A DNA stretch of 64,000 nt from Cytophagales bacterium (GCA_028279065.1 JANQSY010000148.1:17435-81434), one strand, 5' to 3'; shown: positions 45,527 through 54,482, numbered from the stretch's first letter. Numbers and translations: made by a program. The notes: generated from the letters alone by a model not told the origin.

Positions 45527-46144
45527 GGTAAAGGCCAGAACGTGGCCGTTGAACCATTCAATCTGACATTGAAAAAATTCAGGTTGTTTTCCTGAGGAAT
45601 GGAAATAAAAGTCAGCCCCATCTTCAGTCCATTTGTCCAATACTATTTGTTCTCTGAAATGTATGCCAGGAACGTCCACTGCTTTGTAGATTGATTCCTT
45701 GCAAGCCCATAGGGCCGTCTTAATTTTTAAGTCATTCCTTCCTTCGATCTCATCCTCGTTTGAGAATTTCTGAAAGATCCTTTCAACCTTGGGGTGTATT
45801 TTTTCGATGTCTATTCCACAGGATCGTTTGCTGATCATGGCCGCTGCATGAGTCATCGTATGGGAGAGAGAACAGTGGTATGGACTTCCTTCAATAAAGT
45901 GTGGTTTGCCATTACTTCCCTTATGAAGTCCCTTGTAGTTGATCCCATTCTGAATGCTGATATCCGAAAGGACCTCCCTTGCCTTCCACCAGGACCTGAT
46001 CCTTGAGGGGTGATTGATCTTCTTGAGTTCTTCCAACTCATTGCTGGAAAGTATATTCTGATCCTCTTTGATCCCCATAATTGGAGAGATCCCGATCTCA
46101 AATTCTTCGGTTTTAAACTGAATAACTCTGGGCCCTGATTCCAT
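45503..46144 (-). CDS. 4'-phosphopantetheinyl transferase superfamily protein (Sfp type)
   Basis: A 213-residue Sfp-like transferase that loads the phosphopantetheine arm from CoA onto carrier proteins. Motifs: GSNGKPHF, HCSLSHT, GIDIEKI (Mg-binding acidic pair) and WACKESIYKA (WxxKExxYK). ATG 46144 (MESGPRVIQF) gives the normal length; a TTG at 46249 would add 35 unmatched residues and run to within five bases of the divergent DivIVA start. Its carrier-protein target is unknown. Confidence 0.88.
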   Translation of the reverse strand: MESGPRVIQFKTEEFEIGISPIMGIKEDQNILSSNELEELKKINHPSRIRSWWKAREVLSDISIQNGINYKGLHKGSNGKPHFIEGSPYHCSLSHTMTHAAAMISKRSCGIDIEKIHPKVERIFQKFSNEDEIEGRNDLKIKTALWACKESIYKAVDVPGIHFREQIVLDKWTEDGADFYFHSSGKQPEFFQCQIEWFNGHVLAFTLQKNIQE

Positions 46145-46253
46145 AATGGATTTCAAGAATAATGATTGTTGAGAAATGAGACTATCATTAAGAATCAGGC
46201 GTTTATTTAAATTGTAAATTAGCCTTTGATTATCAGGGAAGACCACCAAAAAG

Positions 46254-46997
46254 ATGAAAATTACACCATTAGAGATCCGAAAAAAAACATTTGAAAAATC
46301 CTTTAGGGGCTATGAAAAAGAGGAGGTTGACGGATTTCTTCAATCGTTGGCAACAGAATGGGAACGCTTGATAGATGAACATAAGCAGGTCCAGGAAAAA
46401 CTGGGAGTTGCAGAAGAGGAGGTTAAAAAGCTGAGAGAGGTCGAATCTTCCTTATACAAGACTCTAAAAACAGCAGAAGACACCGGAGCAAACCTCGTGG
46501 AGCAAAGCAAAAAAGAAGCTGAGATCACATTAAAGGAATCCCAGGTTCAGTCCGAAGCGGTTTTGAATGAAGCAAACAACACAGCAAGGGGTCTAATTGA
46601 AGAGGCTGAGACCAAGGCCAGCGAGATCGTTGAGGAAGCCAAGTTGGAGCTAAGAAGTCTTGAGGATCACTTAAAGGCTATGTTACGGGCGAGGGATGAA
46701 TACATCGAAGAATTGAAACATCTGGGGCAGGGTTTGATGGCCAGGGCTGATAAGGAGGAATCAAAGGAACTCGCTATCAACTCTTTTGTCAAAAGGCTCA
46801 AGGAGATTGAAACCAAACATGAACCAGGCAAAACCAAAAAATCTGACCCTCAAAAGGAAAAGAAGAAGTCAGAAGAACCAAAAAGGGAAGAATCCATAAG
46901 TGAAGACCTGCCAAAAGAAGAGGTGAAAGAAGTGCAAAAAGAAGGAGAGAAGGCCAATGGAGATGGGGGTTCTTTTTTTGATCAGATTGACGATTAA
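46254..46997 (+). CDS. DivIVA-domain coiled-coil protein
   Basis: A 247-residue protein. The N-terminal DivIVA/GpsB lipid-binding module is recognisable (MKITPLEIRKKTFEKSFRGY and EEVDGFLQSLATEW), followed by a long coiled coil to about residue 190 and a Lys/Glu/Pro-rich disordered tail (KTKKSDPQKEKKKSEEPK). DivIVA proteins mark membrane curvature and organise division or polar growth. The stop TAA overlaps the folB ATG by one base. Confidence 0.88.
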   Translation: MKITPLEIRKKTFEKSFRGYEKEEVDGFLQSLATEWERLIDEHKQVQEKLGVAEEEVKKLREVESSLYKTLKTAEDTGANLVEQSKKEAEITLKESQVQSEAVLNEANNTARGLIEEAETKASEIVEEAKLELRSLEDHLKAMLRARDEYIEELKHLGQGLMARADKEESKELAINSFVKRLKEIETKHEPGKTKKSDPQKEKKKSEEPKREESISEDLPKEEVKEVQKEGEKANGDGGSFFDQIDD

Positions 46998-47356
46998 TGG
47001 CAATTATAGAGCTCGAAGGCATGGAGTTTTTTGCCTATCATGGGTATCATGATGAAGAGAGGGTCACGGGAAACAAGTATGGTGTAGATCTAATCATTAC
47101 CACGGACCTTGATAAACCTAGCCATACTGATTCGTTAAAGGATACCATTAATTATGAGGAGGTTTACCGCATTGTAAAAGAGGAAATGTCAAAGCCAGCC
47201 AAGCTTTTAGAGCATATTTCCTTCAGGATCAATGAAAGCCTGATAAACGAGTTCCCCGAGATCGCAAATGTTAAGTCGAGAGTTTCAAAGTATAATCCGC
47301 CTCTAGGGGGGATTTGTCATCGGGCGATGGTAGAAACCGAAAGGTCCAGGGCTTAA
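46997..47356 (+). CDS. folB: dihydroneopterin aldolase
   Basis: A 119-residue FolB, which splits dihydroneopterin in folate synthesis. Motifs are MEFFAYHGYHDEERVTGNKYGVD (substrate-binding region), NYEEVYRIV, LLEHISFRI (conserved Glu) and SKYNPPLGG (catalytic Lys). ATG 46997 overlaps the DivIVA gene by one base. Its stop shares TTAA with the convergent HesB-like gene. Confidence 0.93.
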   Translation: MAIIELEGMEFFAYHGYHDEERVTGNKYGVDLIITTDLDKPSHTDSLKDTINYEEVYRIVKEEMSKPAKLLEHISFRINESLINEFPEIANVKSRVSKYNPPLGGICHRAMVETERSRA

Positions 47357-47643
47357 TTCTCTTTGTCGAAGAAAAAACCCCGCTCTTCTCCTCTGTCCTC
47401 AAAATCTATTTTGAATCCAGCCAGGTACAGGGCTTGTTTCTTATCGTAGATCACTTCCAATCCATCAAATTCAATGATGTCATCGGAATCCTTTGGTTTG
47501 TCGAAAGCAAGAAAATGCCTGACCCCGGAGCATCCCTGACCTCTGATTCCAACCCTAAGTTTATAGCCTGTAGGGATATCCTTTTTTTCCATCATGGCTT
47601 TGATCTCCAGAACGGCTTTTGGGGTAATTCCAAGGATATTCAA
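47353..47643 (-). CDS. HesB/IscA-like protein lacking the C-terminal CxC
   Basis: A 96-residue protein with the HesB/IscA fold: ITPKAVLEIKAMME, YKLRVGIRGQGCSGVRHFLAFD (Cys38), DGLEVIYDKKQALYLAGFKIDFED. In A-type Fe-S carriers a CGCG motif ends the chain; here the end is GEERGFFFDKEN with no cysteine, so only one of three cluster Cys remains. It may have a different role from IscA. The start is TTG at 47643. A -7 box lies 32 bases upstream. Convergent with folB (four-base overlap). Confidence 0.85.
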   Translation of the reverse strand: MNILGITPKAVLEIKAMMEKKDIPTGYKLRVGIRGQGCSGVRHFLAFDKPKDSDDIIEFDGLEVIYDKKQALYLAGFKIDFEDRGEERGFFFDKEN

Positions 47644-47675
47644 TTGCTTATTTTTTTAGTGTTTCAAGTTCGGAA

Positions 47676-47683
47676 CAAAGTTA
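47676..47683 (-). promoter_or_regulatory. -7 box of the HesB-like gene
   Basis: Minus-strand TAACTTTG matches TAnnTTTG exactly, 32 bases before the start. No TTG at -33. On the other strand the region also carries TAGTTTTA (47703-47710, one mismatch) 16 bases before the next gene. Confidence 0.4.
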
Positions 47684-47726
47684 AAAGACCGAAGGTTTTT
47701 GGTAGTTTTACGCACATTTTTTAACC

Positions 47727-48248
47727 ATGGAGTATTTGGGTGACTTCCTGAAAATTGTTCTGCCAGCAGCATTGGTATTATATGCTGTTTACATGGTTTT
47801 GAGGTCTATTGGTTCCCGGGAGGGAGAAAAATACCAAAATGATCTGAAACTAAAGGGGCGCGAGATCGCATTTCCGATCCGACTTCAGGCCTATGAAAGG
47901 CTTATTCTTTTTTTGGAACGGGTAAATTTGGCAAACATCATTTCACGGATGGATAAATCCAAGCTTAACACGGTCATGATGTACAACCAGATCCTTTCCG
48001 AGGTTAGGGACGAATACAACCACAATCTTTCACAGCAGGTATATGTTTCTGATAAGGCCTGGAGCCTTCTAACAAATTCAAAAGAAAGGACCATAGCTTT
48101 TGTCAATAAGGTCTACTCCGAATCAAATCCTGAGGCGGAAGCAAGGATATTTGCGAAGTCCATTCTGGATAAAATGATTGCAGAAAACCAGGATCTTACA
48201 GGAGAGGCCATACAATTTTTAAAAGAGGAGATCAGAGAACTTTATTAG
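47727..48248 (+). CDS. conserved single-pass membrane protein of unknown function
   Basis: A 173-residue protein with an N-terminal membrane helix (FLKIVLPAALVLYAVYMVLRSIG) and a helical cytoplasmic part with IAFPIRLQAYERLILFLERVNLANIISRM, a stretch I recognise from uncharacterised Bacteroidota proteins. It precedes the PaaN-like dehydrogenase by one base and is probably co-transcribed with it. No catalytic motif. Function unknown. Confidence 0.8.
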   Translation: MEYLGDFLKIVLPAALVLYAVYMVLRSIGSREGEKYQNDLKLKGREIAFPIRLQAYERLILFLERVNLANIISRMDKSKLNTVMMYNQILSEVRDEYNHNLSQQVYVSDKAWSLLTNSKERTIAFVNKVYSESNPEAEARIFAKSILDKMIAENQDLTGEAIQFLKEEIRELY

Positions 48249-48249
48249 C

Positions 48250-49908
48250 ATGGAATTATTTGAAAAACATAAGGGATTTTTAGACAGAGCTATTCAGGCC
48301 AACAAGGAGCGGACCTTTTATGCCGCTTATCCCGAGTTCCCATCAAAAGAGACCTATGGCGAAGATGCGGATAAACTCGGCCAAACGTTTTTCAAGGATT
48401 CCCTTGGAAAGAAATTTGAAGAATTAAACAGTGAAGGAGCCAATAGCTGGGTTGGGGGTGAAGAGTCTCCCTATCTCGGCACGGAGTTAGGAATTCAATA
48501 TCCATTCTATGAATCCGATGAATTGATCAAAAGGGCAATGGATTCCTGGGGGGAATGGAAAAGTTGTAGTCCAGAAAAAAGAGCTGGGATATTGATTGAA
48601 TCTCTGGAAGGGGTAAAGAAGAGGTTCTTTGATATTGCGTATGCTACTATGCATACCACCGGGCAGGGTTATATGATGGCTTTCCAGGCATCTGGGCCGC
48701 ATGGAGCTGACCGTGCAATGGAGGCGGTGGCAATTGGTTATGAGGAATTGAAACGTTTTCCTGATTCGGCTTCATGGGTAAAGCCTATGGGGAAATATGA
48801 GATAAAGCTAAAGAAATCCTGGATCCCCCAGCCCAAGGGAATTTCCCTGGTGATTGGTTGCTCAACATTTCCTACCTGGAATTCTGTTCCCGGTTTATAT
48901 GCAAGCCTGATCACTGGAAATCCGGTCATTGTCAAGCCTCATCCAAAAGCGATTTTACCTATTGCAATTGTTGTTGCAGAGATCCAGAAAGTCCTGAAAT
49001 CCCAAGGTTTACCAATGGGCATCTGTCAATTCGCGCCGGATACAATAGAGGCTCCTATCACCAAGAAAATTGCTGCGAATGATTCTGTAAAGTTGATTGA
49101 CTATACGGGAGGCCCTCAATTTGGCGATTATGTTGAGTCCCTTCCAGGAAAGACCACTTTCACAGAAAAGACAGGGGTAAATTCAGTTATCCTTCACTCA
49201 GCAAATGATATTTCAAAGGTAGCTCAGAATCTGGCCTTTTCGGTGGCACTATATTCCGGTCAAATGTGTACTGCCCCCCAGAATATCTTTGTTCCTAAAT
49301 CTGGGATCGACTCACCCGAAGGAAAAGTATCTGCTGAAGATTTTGCGAGGATGTTGGGAGAAAGCATTGATGGTCTGGTCAACAATCCCAAGGCTGGGCC
49401 TTTTGTTCTTGGTGCGATCCAAAACAGCAATACCCTGGAACGAGTTTCAGGATTTGATGGGGGTAAAAAGGTCCTTGAGGATCATGAAGTTGAAAATCCT
49501 ATGTTCCAAAGTGCAAGGACCCGCTCACCTAAAGTCCTTTTAATGGATACATCAGAGAAGGATAAGTTTTCAATGGAACAATTTGGACCACTAGCTATGG
49601 TAATCCAAACCGAAAACATCGAAGAGTCAATCGAGCTTGCGGGAGATCTGGCGGAGCAGCACGGAGCGATCTCTTGTGGGGCATACACAAATGATGAAAA
49701 CATCAAAAATCAAATAAAAGATAGGATGGCTTCAAGTTTTACGCCAGTTTCTTTTAATTTGACAGGAAATATTTACTTAAACCAACACGCCGCTTTTTCG
49801 GATTTTCATGTAACAGGAGGAAACCCTGCAGGGAATGCATCGTTAACTAATCCTGAGTTTTTGATTAAAAGGTTCGTTTGGGTTGGCTTTAGGGAACCAG
49901 AGATCTAG
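48250..49908 (+). CDS. PaaN-type aldehyde dehydrogenase (phenylacetate degradation family)
   Basis: A 552-residue aldehyde dehydrogenase-fold enzyme. The substrate-entry and cofactor regions are ISLVIGCSTFPTWNSVPGLYASLITGNPVIVKPHPKA, the nucleophile Cys lies in YSGQMCTAPQNIFVP, and LTGNIYLNQHAAFSDFHVTGGNPAGNASLT is near the C-terminus. It lacks the hydratase (MaoC-like) domain of PaaZ and resembles the stand-alone PaaN group. No other paa gene is nearby, so the true substrate is uncertain. ATG 48250, one base after the preceding stop. Confidence 0.85.
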   Translation: MELFEKHKGFLDRAIQANKERTFYAAYPEFPSKETYGEDADKLGQTFFKDSLGKKFEELNSEGANSWVGGEESPYLGTELGIQYPFYESDELIKRAMDSWGEWKSCSPEKRAGILIESLEGVKKRFFDIAYATMHTTGQGYMMAFQASGPHGADRAMEAVAIGYEELKRFPDSASWVKPMGKYEIKLKKSWIPQPKGISLVIGCSTFPTWNSVPGLYASLITGNPVIVKPHPKAILPIAIVVAEIQKVLKSQGLPMGICQFAPDTIEAPITKKIAANDSVKLIDYTGGPQFGDYVESLPGKTTFTEKTGVNSVILHSANDISKVAQNLAFSVALYSGQMCTAPQNIFVPKSGIDSPEGKVSAEDFARMLGESIDGLVNNPKAGPFVLGAIQNSNTLERVSGFDGGKKVLEDHEVENPMFQSARTRSPKVLLMDTSEKDKFSMEQFGPLAMVIQTENIEESIELAGDLAEQHGAISCGAYTNDENIKNQIKDRMASSFTPVSFNLTGNIYLNQHAAFSDFHVTGGNPAGNASLTNPEFLIKRFVWVGFREPEI

Positions 49909-49939
49909 CAAATGATAATGCCTTACCAGGTCGGTTGAT

Positions 49940-51880
49940 ATGTTAAAACTGATCTCATCAATAAAAATTCTACCAAGATGGATCGTTATCCTGATCGATT
50001 CTTCGATCATCCTGTTTTCGATCCTTCTCGCTTTCTTTCTTCGGTTCAATCTTACCGTTGAGAATATTCCCCAGGAGCAGCTTGTTAAGGGTGGTCTGCT
50101 CTATTTCAGCTTCTGCCTTTTTGCAATTGTTCTAAACAAGACCTACTCAGGGATCATCAGGTATACTACCCTGGAGGACGGGGTGAGGATACTTTACACC
50201 ACCACATTTGGAAGTGCGCTGGCGGGTCTGGCAAACTATTTAAGCTTCTATTTCTATGATAATACGATCCTTCCGGTATCAGTACTGATCATAGCCTATT
50301 TTATTACCACTCTGTTCCTTTTCTTTTATCGCCTCGCGGTTAAATACGTATTCAGTTTTGCTTCAAATCTTAAGTATGGCAGATTGAACTCCATAGTCTT
50401 TGGGGCAAGTCAGCTTGGGATTCTGACCAAGCATATCATCGACAATGACCCTCACTCCAATATGAAAGTGGTGGCCTATATCGATGATGATATTCGCAAG
50501 GTTGGAAAGAATTATGGAGGAGCAAGGATCTATCATGCAGTCAATGATCTTGATTATCTCGTAAGAACTTATCATGTCCACAAGCTTGTAATTACCTCCC
50601 AGGACATTCCTCTGAAAAGGAAAAATGAGCTTGTTGATTTTTGCTTAAAGCATGATATTGAAGTCCAGCATGTGCCTCCAGCCTATCGCTGGGTAAATGG
50701 TGAGCTTAGCCTTAATCAGATCCGAAACCTTAAGATCGAGGATCTTCTTGGAAGGGAGTCCATAAAGATTGAAAACCACTTGGTAAAAAGCCAACTTCAG
50801 GGTAAATGCATAATGATCACCGGGGCAGCCGGTTCGATCGGATCTGAGATAGCAAGGCAACTGATCCAAAATTCTCCAAAAAAGATCCTCCTGGTAGACC
50901 AGGCGGAAACTCCTCTGTTTGACCTTGAGGATGAGATAAAAATGATGGTTCCCTCGGTCGAAAAGATCTGCATCCTGGCTGATGTTACCAACAGAGAAAG
51001 AATTGAGAATATTATCAGGGAACATAAACCCAATTTTATTTTCCATGCCGCTGCTTATAAGCATGTTCCGCTTATGGAACAGAACCCTATTGAAGCAGTC
51101 CACTCTAATGTTTGGGGATCAAAGGTCTTAGCTGATCTTGCCCTAAAGTACCATGTGGAGACCTTTGTGATGGTTTCTACAGACAAAGCTGTGAATCCTA
51201 CAAACGTAATGGGTGCCTCAAAAAGGATAGCAGAGATGTATGTACAGTCCCTAAATTCTGCATTGAATAATGGGGAAGTGGAGATCGATGAGGGTAGCCA
51301 TTGCAAATTTATTACAACCAGGTTCGGCAATGTGTTAGGGTCAAACGGGTCCGTGATTCCACTATTCCGAAGGCAAATTGAAATGGGAGGTCCCGTAACG
51401 GTCACTCACCCGGATATCACGCGTTTTTTCATGACCATTGGAGAGGCTTGTCAATTGGTACTTGAAGCCGGAGTAATGGGTAAGGGGGGCGAGATATTCA
51501 TCTTTGATATGGGTGAAGCCATCAAGATTCTCGACCTTGCCCAGAAAATGATCCAGCTCTCAGGTTATAAAGTTGGAAGGGATATCAATATCCATTACTC
51601 AGGATTACGGCCGGGTGAAAAACTTCATGAAGAACTTTTGAATATCAAGGAAAAGACCATCCCCACTCATAATCCAAAGATCATGATCGCTAAAGTTAGG
51701 GAAGAGGATTATGAAAGGATCAACCTATCCATTATGGACCTGATTCAGGCCTCAACCTCAGAGCACGAAAATGTCATTGTGAGGAAGATGAAGCAAATGG
51801 TGCCTGAATTTATCAGCAATCAATCCAGGTTTGAGAAACTAGATCTTTCTGAAAAGACCTTTAAGGATATTGCCAGCTAG
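49940..51880 (+). CDS. polysaccharide biosynthesis nucleoside-diphosphate-sugar epimerase/dehydratase (CapD/FlaA1 type)
   Basis: A 646-residue inner-membrane protein: four N-terminal helices (for example WIVILIDSSIILFSILLAFFL, LLYFSFCLFAIVL), a CoA-binding-like Rossmann domain (GRLNSIVFGASQLGILTKHII) and a C-terminal extended SDR domain with NAD motif TGAAGSIGSE and active region STDKAVNPTNVMGASKR. The usual catalytic Tyr is replaced by Met (MxxxK), as is normal for membrane-bound UDP-GlcNAc 4,6-dehydratases. It likely makes a dideoxy sugar precursor for surface polysaccharide. The stop shares CTAG with the convergent ychF. Confidence 0.92.
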   Translation: MLKLISSIKILPRWIVILIDSSIILFSILLAFFLRFNLTVENIPQEQLVKGGLLYFSFCLFAIVLNKTYSGIIRYTTLEDGVRILYTTTFGSALAGLANYLSFYFYDNTILPVSVLIIAYFITTLFLFFYRLAVKYVFSFASNLKYGRLNSIVFGASQLGILTKHIIDNDPHSNMKVVAYIDDDIRKVGKNYGGARIYHAVNDLDYLVRTYHVHKLVITSQDIPLKRKNELVDFCLKHDIEVQHVPPAYRWVNGELSLNQIRNLKIEDLLGRESIKIENHLVKSQLQGKCIMITGAAGSIGSEIARQLIQNSPKKILLVDQAETPLFDLEDEIKMMVPSVEKICILADVTNRERIENIIREHKPNFIFHAAAYKHVPLMEQNPIEAVHSNVWGSKVLADLALKYHVETFVMVSTDKAVNPTNVMGASKRIAEMYVQSLNSALNNGEVEIDEGSHCKFITTRFGNVLGSNGSVIPLFRRQIEMGGPVTVTHPDITRFFMTIGEACQLVLEAGVMGKGGEIFIFDMGEAIKILDLAQKMIQLSGYKVGRDINIHYSGLRPGEKLHEELLNIKEKTIPTHNPKIMIAKVREEDYERINLSIMDLIQASTSEHENVIVRKMKQMVPEFISNQSRFEKLDLSEKTFKDIAS

Positions 51881-52974
51881 ACGTTAAATCTGAAGTGCAT
51901 GACATCTCCGTCATGAACGATATACTCCTTTCCTTCGATTGCCATCTTTCCTGCTTCCTTGCAGGCTTGTTCTGATCCCAAGCTTATATAGTCATCATAT
52001 TTGATGACTTCCGCCCTGATAAAACCCTTTTCGAAATCGGTATGAATAACTCCGGCAGCCTGTGGCGCTTTAGTTCCATTTTTTATGGTCCAGGCCCTGA
52101 CCTCTTTTTTTCCAGCAGTAAAGTATGTGATCAGGTTCAAGAGATCATAAGAAGAACGAATCATTCTGTCCAAACCGGATTCTTTGAGTTTATATTCTTC
52201 AAGGAAGACCTCTTTTTCCTCAGGATCATCAAATTCGGCGATCTGGGATTCGATTCCTGCACAAACCTCTAGTAGTAAGGAGTTTGGAGGAATGCCCTCT
52301 TTTAATTCCTTGACATATGGATTTTCTTTCCCTAATAAGGTGTCTTCGTCAACATTAGCGACGTAGATCACAGGTTTAGAGGATAGAAGGTTCATCTCCT
52401 TAATTGTACTATTGTCATCATCGGAAAATCCCTCTGTATCTATCCACCCTTTTTTCTCCAGATCCTCCTTTGCCCTTTTAAGGGTTTCAAACCTTCTTTT
52501 TATATCCTTGTCTCCTGACTTTGAGGCTTTTTCCTCTTTAGCGATCCTTTTTTCCAGGGTTTCCAGATCCTTTAATCTAAGTTCAAATTCAATGATCTCC
52601 TTGTCGTCAATAGGATCGATCTTGCCTGAAACATGAGAAACATTTTCATCCACGAAACATCGTATTACATGGATAATAGCATCGGTTTCACGGATGTTTC
52701 CCAGAAATTGATTTCCAAGGCCTTCTCCTTTATGGGCACCTTTAACCAATCCTGCAATATCGACAAACTCAATTACCGCTGGAAGGATCTGTTCAGGTTC
52801 GGTGATATTGGCTAGGCCGTTCAACCTTTCATCAGGTACCTTGATGATTCCTACATTAGGCTCTATAGTACAGAAGGGGTAGTTCTTTGCCTCCGCCTTA
52901 GCATTAGACAATGCGTTAAACAAGGTTGACTTCCCTACATTAGGGAGTCCAACAATTCCGCATCTTAAGCCCAC
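51877..52974 (-). CDS. ychF: redox-regulated ATPase of the Obg family
   Basis: A 365-residue P-loop protein. P-loop GLPNVGKSTL at the N-terminus, DIAGLVKGAHKGEGLGNQFL (switch II), the NVDED sequence in place of NKxD that gives ATP preference, and a C-terminal TGS domain (TAGKKEVRAWTIKNGTKAPQAAGVIHTDFEKGFIRAEV). YchF binds the ribosome and affects stress responses. ATG 52974; four-base tail-to-tail overlap with the CapD-like gene. Confidence 0.96.
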   Translation of the reverse strand: MGLRCGIVGLPNVGKSTLFNALSNAKAEAKNYPFCTIEPNVGIIKVPDERLNGLANITEPEQILPAVIEFVDIAGLVKGAHKGEGLGNQFLGNIRETDAIIHVIRCFVDENVSHVSGKIDPIDDKEIIEFELRLKDLETLEKRIAKEEKASKSGDKDIKRRFETLKRAKEDLEKKGWIDTEGFSDDDNSTIKEMNLLSSKPVIYVANVDEDTLLGKENPYVKELKEGIPPNSLLLEVCAGIESQIAEFDDPEEKEVFLEEYKLKESGLDRMIRSSYDLLNLITYFTAGKKEVRAWTIKNGTKAPQAAGVIHTDFEKGFIRAEVIKYDDYISLGSEQACKEAGKMAIEGKEYIVHDGDVMHFRFNV

Positions 52975-53023
52975 TAAATGGTCGTTTAAGTTCTAGAAAA
53001 AATGGGTATGGGTAACGGGATGC

Positions 53024-53365
53024 TTACCACTCAGAACCCTGCTGGTCCTTGTCGCTATCCCCACCTACCTCAGCATTCTCCTCTTTGGGTTTTGGAGGAA
53101 CATAACCATCAAGTAAATCATCCTTGATGTGCTTGAGGGTCTCGGTCAACGCATCTTCAAACTTGTCGAAGTCTTCCTTGTACAAAAAGATCTTATGCTT
53201 TTCAAAAGAAACCCCATCATCATGCATTCTTCTCTTACTTTCGGTAATAGTCAAATAGTAATCGTTTGACCTTGTAGCTTTGACATCAAAGAAATATGTC
53301 CTCTTGCCTGCCTTTACCCTTTTTGAATAAACTTCGTTCTTATCTCTATCAAAAGATTCTTCCAC
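53024..53365 (-). CDS. DUF3276 PUR-like nucleic-acid-binding protein
   Basis: A 113-residue protein with the Bacteroidota DUF3276 signature EVYSKRVKAGKRTYFFDVKATRSNDYYLTITESKRR and the second strand set EKHKIFLYKEDFDKF, related to PUR-alpha single-strand DNA/RNA-binding repeats. The C-terminal tail is acidic. The start is GTG at 53365. A well-formed promoter lies about 20 bases upstream, divergent from the DUF58 gene. Confidence 0.92.
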   Translation of the reverse strand: MEESFDRDKNEVYSKRVKAGKRTYFFDVKATRSNDYYLTITESKRRMHDDGVSFEKHKIFLYKEDFDKFEDALTETLKHIKDDLLDGYVPPKPKEENAEVGGDSDKDQQGSEW

Positions 53366-53384
53366 GTCCCTAAAATTTTTTGGG

Positions 53385-53414
53385 TAAAGGTAAATACTTT
53401 ATTTCCTTGGCAAA
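53385..53414 (-). promoter_or_regulatory. promoter of the DUF3276 gene
   Basis: Minus-strand TTTG (53414-53411), an 18-base spacer, TACCTTTA (53392-53385; one mismatch to TAnnTTTG). This is the best complete match to the Bacteroidota consensus in the window, placed so that the leader would be about 12-15 bases. Confidence 0.5.
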
Positions 53415-53502
53415 GTGGAAAAAAGTTATTTTTCCCTTCTTGAATAACATTTCAAATTTTGGACTGATTTCTACGTTTCGGAAACGATATTAAATACTTG
53501 CA

Positions 53503-54408
53503 TTGGAATATTCGATCGAACAAATAAGGGCATTCGATAATCTTGAGCTTCTAGCCCTACAGCTGGTTGAGGGTTATATTACAGGACTCCATAAGTCGCC
53601 CTATCATGGGTTTTCGGTCGAGTTTGCGGAACATAGGCAATACAATACCGGCGAAAGTACCAGGTTCATTGATTGGAGGGTTTTTGCCCGTACGGACAAG
53701 CTTTACATAAAACAGTTTGAAGAGGAAACCAACCTGAGGTGTCAAATCTTACTTGATATTTCTCCTTCCATGTTTTTTCCAGAACCCAACCGGGCTAAGG
53801 TCACATTCGCGACAATGGCAGCTTCCAGCCTGGCTGTACTGCTGGAGAAGCAAAGAGATGCTGTAGGCCTTGTAGCTTTTGATGATCAAATCAGGATAAG
53901 CTCAGCTATCAGGTCCAATAGAAGACATATTCATGAAATTCTGCTATCCCTTAAACGGATCCTAGATCAGGATCCAACTTCCAACAAGACCAATATTGAA
54001 GAGGTCATGCATACTGTTGCGGAAAAATCCAAACCCAGGTCATTGATCGTTGTGTTCAGTGATTTTTTTCAAATGGATTCGAAGATCGAGGATATAAAAA
54101 AGGCTCTGAGCCATTTAAAGTATCGCAAGCACGAAGTGATCATTTTCAACGTTTTTTCCAAAAAGATGGAAAAGGAACTCCAGTTTCAGGATACTAATTC
54201 AGAATTTGTGGACGTAGAAACCGGAAAGAAGGTAATGTTAAACCCCTTTGAAGTCAGAGAAGTTTATAAGAAAAAGATGGATTCTTTCTACCAGGATTTG
54301 AATCAGATATGTGGGGACCTAAAGATCGACTATCATGATGCCCCAATCGAGGAGGGATATTATCCCATTTTTTCCAAATTCCTGCTTAAAAGATTGAAAC
54401 TCAAATAG
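53503..54408 (+). CDS. DUF58 domain-containing protein (VWA-like)
   Basis: A 301-residue DUF58 protein: HKSPYHGFSVEFAEHRQYNTGESTRFIDWRVFARTDKLYIKQFEEETNL is the family hallmark, followed by a von Willebrand A-like region with LLDISPSM (metal-site DxSxS) and SLIVVFSDFF. DUF58 proteins usually work with a MoxR AAA+ ATPase, which is not in the window. The start is TTG at 53503. No membrane segment is visible. Precise role unknown. Confidence 0.9.
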   Translation: MEYSIEQIRAFDNLELLALQLVEGYITGLHKSPYHGFSVEFAEHRQYNTGESTRFIDWRVFARTDKLYIKQFEEETNLRCQILLDISPSMFFPEPNRAKVTFATMAASSLAVLLEKQRDAVGLVAFDDQIRISSAIRSNRRHIHEILLSLKRILDQDPTSNKTNIEEVMHTVAEKSKPRSLIVVFSDFFQMDSKIEDIKKALSHLKYRKHEVIIFNVFSKKMEKELQFQDTNSEFVDVETGKKVMLNPFEVREVYKKKMDSFYQDLNQICGDLKIDYHDAPIEEGYYPIFSKFLLKRLKLK

Positions 54409-54482
54409 TGCTTTAAATAAAAAAGGATGCGGTTTTATTATTATTTTTTACTTTTAGACATGGGAAATCCGCCCCACAGGTA

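Noticed and set aside
47314..47724. 136-codon open frame on the plus strand
   Set aside because: It lies antisense to the HesB-like gene, whose protein has clear family motifs; the plus-strand translation has none.
50990..51250. Missing catalytic Tyr in the CapD-like SDR domain as a sign of inactivation
   Set aside because: Replacement of Tyr by Met (MxxxK) is normal in membrane-bound UDP-GlcNAc 4,6-dehydratases.
52990..53027. Weak hairpin GGTAA...TTACC after the DUF3276 gene
   Set aside because: The stem is only five pairs, includes the stop codon, and the T-run is several bases away; not a convincing terminator.
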